Shown piece after piece: positions 6,618-8,575 of a stretch of DNA of 8,575 nucleotides. The DNA is taken from assembly GCA_903904765.1 (NCBI GenBank), contig CAIVEA010000048.1, positions 1 through 8,575 of the forward strand, given 5' to 3'. A program made the position numbers and the translations under genes. Source of the DNA: an uncultured Chloroflexota bacterium. GTDB lineage: Bacteria; Chloroflexota; Anaerolineae; Aggregatilineales; Phototrophicaceae. The notes beneath the pieces are model-generated. The model was not told the DNA's origin. It was given only the letters and a program-made list of their open reading frames with translations, and did not search any database. Position 1 is the stretch's first letter, and each line of letters begins with the position of its first letter.

Positions 6618-7565
6618 TTAGCCCGGCACAATCTGCGTCCCGGCTTCACCGCGCAGCGCCCGCTGCATGTTTTCGGGGTTGGTGATGAGGGCGCGAGGGC
6701 CGCCATTCTGCACGAAATCAATCGCGGCCTCGACCTTAGGCGACATGCTGCCCGTGCCGAAATGCCCTTCCGCCATATACTGCCGCGCTTCCGCCAGCGT
6801 GATCTGGTCGAGCAAACGCTGGTTGGGCTTATTGAAGTTCAGCGCCACCTTTTCCACACCCGTCGAAATCATCAGCAGATCGGCACGCAGCGTGAGCGCC
6901 AGCAACGCACTGGCACGGTCTTTGTCAATCACCGCGTACACCCCGCGCAGGCTGCCCTGATCGGTACGCACCACTGGAATGCCACCGCCGCCGCAGGCAA
7001 TCACCACATACCCACTGAGCATCAGCGCCTGAATCGCGTTAATCTCCACCACCGAACACGGCTGCGGCGAAGCGACCACGCGCCGCCACCCGCGCCCAGA
7101 ATCTTCCATCACGTCCCAGCCTTCGGCTTTGAATTTCTGCGCTTCTTCTTCGGTCATGAAGCTGCCAATCGGCTTGGTCGGGTTCTGGAAAGCAGGATCA
7201 TTCGCATCCACGCGCACCTGCGTCGTCACCGTTGCACAGGTGCGGTTCATCCCCAGCCGTCGTAGCGAATTATCGAGGCACTGTTGCAGCATGTAGCCGA
7301 TGCTGCCCTGCGTATCCGCCACGATCAAATCCAGCGGCACATCATGGATTCCTTCCCGCGCCGCAATTTCGCCGCGCCGCAGGATGTAGCCGACCTGCGG
7401 GCCGTTGCCGTGCGTCACCACCACATTCCAACCTTCAGCCACCATGAGCGCGATATGCTCACAAGTTTTACGCGCCGCATCCCACTGGCGGGCGATACCC
7501 GGCTGCTTCGGGTCTTCGATCAATGAATTGCCGCCGATGGCGACGATAGCCAATTTTTCGATCAT
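6618..7565 (-). CDS. arcC: Carbamate kinase
   Basis: The enzyme catalyses ADP plus carbamoyl phosphate to ATP plus carbamate in the cytoplasm, the ATP-yielding last step of arginine, agmatine, allantoin and purine fermentation. The product is 315 residues, the usual family size (about 300-315). Motifs in order: AIGGNSL (9-15), VVTHGNGPQVG (49-59), NPTKPIG (128-134) with the conserved Lys131, RRVVASPQP (161-169), ACGGGGIPV (190-198), IDKDRASALLA (213-223) and the nucleotide-binding FGTGSMSPKVEA (269-280). The partner upstream is a carbamoyltransferase, which would supply carbamoyl phosphate by phosphorolysis, so the pair makes an energy-conserving module equivalent to YgeW plus YqeA in E. coli. 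The ATG at 7565 has AGGTT about 11 nt upstream, a fairly long spacing. A 99-nt gap with a strong hairpin separates it from the carbamoyltransferase gene. Confidence 0.96.
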   Translation of the reverse strand: MIEKLAIVAIGGNSLIEDPKQPGIARQWDAARKTCEHIALMVAEGWNVVVTHGNGPQVGYILRRGEIAAREGIHDVPLDLIVADTQGSIGYMLQQCLDNSLRRLGMNRTCATVTTQVRVDANDPAFQNPTKPIGSFMTEEEAQKFKAEGWDVMEDSGRGWRRVVASPQPCSVVEINAIQALMLSGYVVIACGGGGIPVVRTDQGSLRGVYAVIDKDRASALLALTLRADLLMISTGVEKVALNFNKPNQRLLDQITLAEARQYMAEGHFGTGSMSPKVEAAIDFVQNGGPRALITNPENMQRALRGEAGTQIVPG

Positions 7566-7619
7566 TATGCAATAACCTGTTGTTTAATCCGGTTTTAGTA
7601 CCTATCACCAACCTCATTC

Positions 7620-7649
7620 CACAGGGGCGAACATGCGCCCGCCCCTGTG
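7620..7649 (-). promoter_or_regulatory. Strong intergenic hairpin between the carbamoyltransferase and carbamate kinase genes
   Basis: Perfect 10-bp arms CACAGGGGCG (7620-7629) and CGCCCCTGTG (7640-7649) enclose a 10-nt loop. On the transcribed (minus) strand it begins 15 nt after the carbamoyltransferase stop. It is followed by GAATGAGGTTGG rather than a run of T, so it is not a standard Rho-independent terminator. It could act as a partial attenuator, an RNA processing site or a 3'-end stabiliser that sets different levels of the two products. The rest of the gap (7566-7619) holds no convincing promoter. Confidence 0.6.
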
Positions 7650-7664
7650 CCAATCTTCCCAGCC

Positions 7665-8575
7665 CTAGCGCATCGTTAGCGCCATCGCCGCCTTCTGCAC
7701 ATGCAGGCGATTTTCGGCCTCGTCATAGACCACGCTGTGCGGCCCTTCGATCACGCCATCGGTCACTTCGATGTTGCGATCCGCCGGCAGGCAGTGCATA
7801 TAGATCGAGTGTTCCTTCGCCATTGCCATACGGCGTTCGTCGGTGATCCAGTTGGTGTACTTCTTGCCGATAACCGCCGACTCCGCCTTATCCTCGGTCG
7901 CCATCCAGCAGCCCCAGCTCTTGGCGTAAATGATGTCGGCATCCTTGAAGCCAGCATCGAAATCGTCCATCATCTCGAACGAGCCACCGCTGGCCTTCGT
8001 ATTGTCCTTCGCCTGCTGCACGATGTCCGGCATCAGCGCGAACTCTGGCGGATGCACCAGACGGACGTTCATGCCGTAGCGGGTCATCAGCAGAATCAAA
8101 CTCTGCGGAACCGACAGCGGCTTCTGGTAGCTGGACGCATACGCATAGCTGACGTTGATGGTACGCCCGCGCAGGTCACGCCCGAACTTCTCCTGAATGG
8201 TCATCAGGTCAGCCAGAATCTGGAACGGATGGTACACATCGCATTGCATGTTCAGCACCGGCACGCGGCTGGCCTTCGCCACTTCGCGGATGTACTGGTT
8301 GCCAAAGTTCCAGTCGCACTGACGGATGGCGATACCATCGCAGTAGCGCCCCAGAATTTCGCCGATTTCTTTGGCGGTATCGCCGTGCGAAATCTGCGTG
8401 GTTTCGCTGTCAATGAACTGCGCGTGACCGCCCAGTTGCGCCATGCCGGACTCAAAGCTGGCACGGGTGCGCGTGCTAGTGAAGAAGAACAGCATCGCCA
8501 GCACCTTGTCACGCAGATAAGCATGCGATTCGCCCAGCGCACGTTTGCGCTTCAAATCCCACGCCACATCCAGCA
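7665..8575 (-). CDS. ygeW: Knotted carbamoyltransferase, YgeW/N-acetylornithine carbamoyltransferase type (partial, N-terminus outside window)
   Basis: 302 residues are visible; the reading frame stays open to the window edge, so about 30-40 N-terminal residues are likely missing (an internal GTG at 8567 is not the start). The aspartate/ornithine transcarbamylase fold is clear from the carbamoyl-phosphate loop STRTR in FTSTRTRASFE, HPFQ (the HPxQ motif) and HCLPADRN. The insert SSYQKPLSVPQ matches the proline-containing loop of the knotted subgroup, and AKSWG replaces the SMG-type motif of ordinary ornithine enzymes. NTKASGGSF and FKDADIIYAKSW resemble E. coli YgeW, whereas the C-terminal DEAENRLHVQKA resembles N-acetylornithine carbamoyltransferase, whose lysine there is carboxylated. 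In the E. coli locus YgeW is thought to split a ureido compound (2,3-diureidopropionate has been proposed) into carbamoyl phosphate and an amine. The carbamate kinase gene just downstream fits phosphorolysis. An anabolic arginine role is possible but less supported by the context. Confidence 0.85.
   Translation of the reverse strand, partial: LDVAWDLKRKRALGESHAYLRDKVLAMLFFFTSTRTRASFESGMAQLGGHAQFIDSETTQISHGDTAKEIGEILGRYCDGIAIRQCDWNFGNQYIREVAKASRVPVLNMQCDVYHPFQILADLMTIQEKFGRDLRGRTINVSYAYASSYQKPLSVPQSLILLMTRYGMNVRLVHPPEFALMPDIVQQAKDNTKASGGSFEMMDDFDAGFKDADIIYAKSWGCWMATEDKAESAVIGKKYTNWITDERRMAMAKEHSIYMHCLPADRNIEVTDGVIEGPHSVVYDEAENRLHVQKAAMALTMR

Noticed and set aside
7566..7619. Possible promoter before carbamate kinase (TTGGTG, 17 nt, ATTAAA on the minus strand; also CATAAT touching the ATG)
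   Set aside because: Both boxes match the sigma-70 consensus at only about half of the positions, and the CATAAT copy overlaps the start codon, so neither is supportable without transcript data.
7620..7649. Hairpin considered as a Rho-independent terminator
   Set aside because: No T-rich tract follows the stem on the transcribed strand, so it was recorded only as a structured regulatory or processing element.
7665..8575. Ordinary ornithine carbamoyltransferase (ArgF/ArcB) for the arginine deiminase pathway
   Set aside because: The AKSWG motif and the KPLSVPQ loop are those of the knotted subgroup, and no arginine deiminase gene is present in the window.

Overview
This window is a compact bacterial catabolic gene block with every protein-coding gene on the minus strand, so it is transcribed from high to low coordinates. 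Base composition is moderately GC-rich, gene gaps are mostly 5-27 nt, and no gene is broken. The organism is most likely a member of the Chloroflexota (Anaerolineae-like). The reasons are an F420-linked NADPH reductase homologue, a CCCTCACCCCTAACCCCTCTCC-type dispersed palindrome of a kind I associate with that phylum, and a 144-residue hypothetical protein of a type I associate with it. This placement is inference from memory, not a search result.

Layout in transcription order: a knotted carbamoyltransferase of the YgeW/acetylornithine carbamoyltransferase type (N-terminus cut by the window's right edge); a 99-nt gap holding a perfect 10-bp hairpin; carbamate kinase; a threonine synthase-family PLP enzyme with an N-terminal zinc ribbon; a membrane-anchored family 2 glycosyltransferase; a 78-residue charged, coiled-coil-like protein; a second, uncharacterised fold-type II PLP enzyme that probably starts at TTG; a 144-residue conserved-looking hypothetical protein; an SsnA-type amidohydrolase; a 201-nt gap filled by an inverted-repeat element; and an NPDG-type NADPH:F420 reductase homologue.

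The functional core resembles the yge/yqe/ssn locus of Escherichia coli and the anaerobic purine (urate/xanthine) degradation clusters of gut bacteria. In that scheme a ureido intermediate is phosphorolysed by a YgeW-like transcarbamylase to carbamoyl phosphate. Carbamate kinase then turns carbamoyl phosphate into ATP, CO2 and ammonia. A PLP lyase deaminates the remaining amino acid (2,3-diaminopropionate in E. coli, by YgeX), and SsnA removes an amino group from a ring or related compound. No YgeX, YgeY, HyuA or xanthine dehydrogenase gene lies in this window. Instead there are two different fold-type II PLP enzymes, which may carry out the amino-acid end of the pathway. The glycosyltransferase, the small coiled-coil protein and the 144-residue protein have no obvious place in that pathway and are the least explained parts of the operon.
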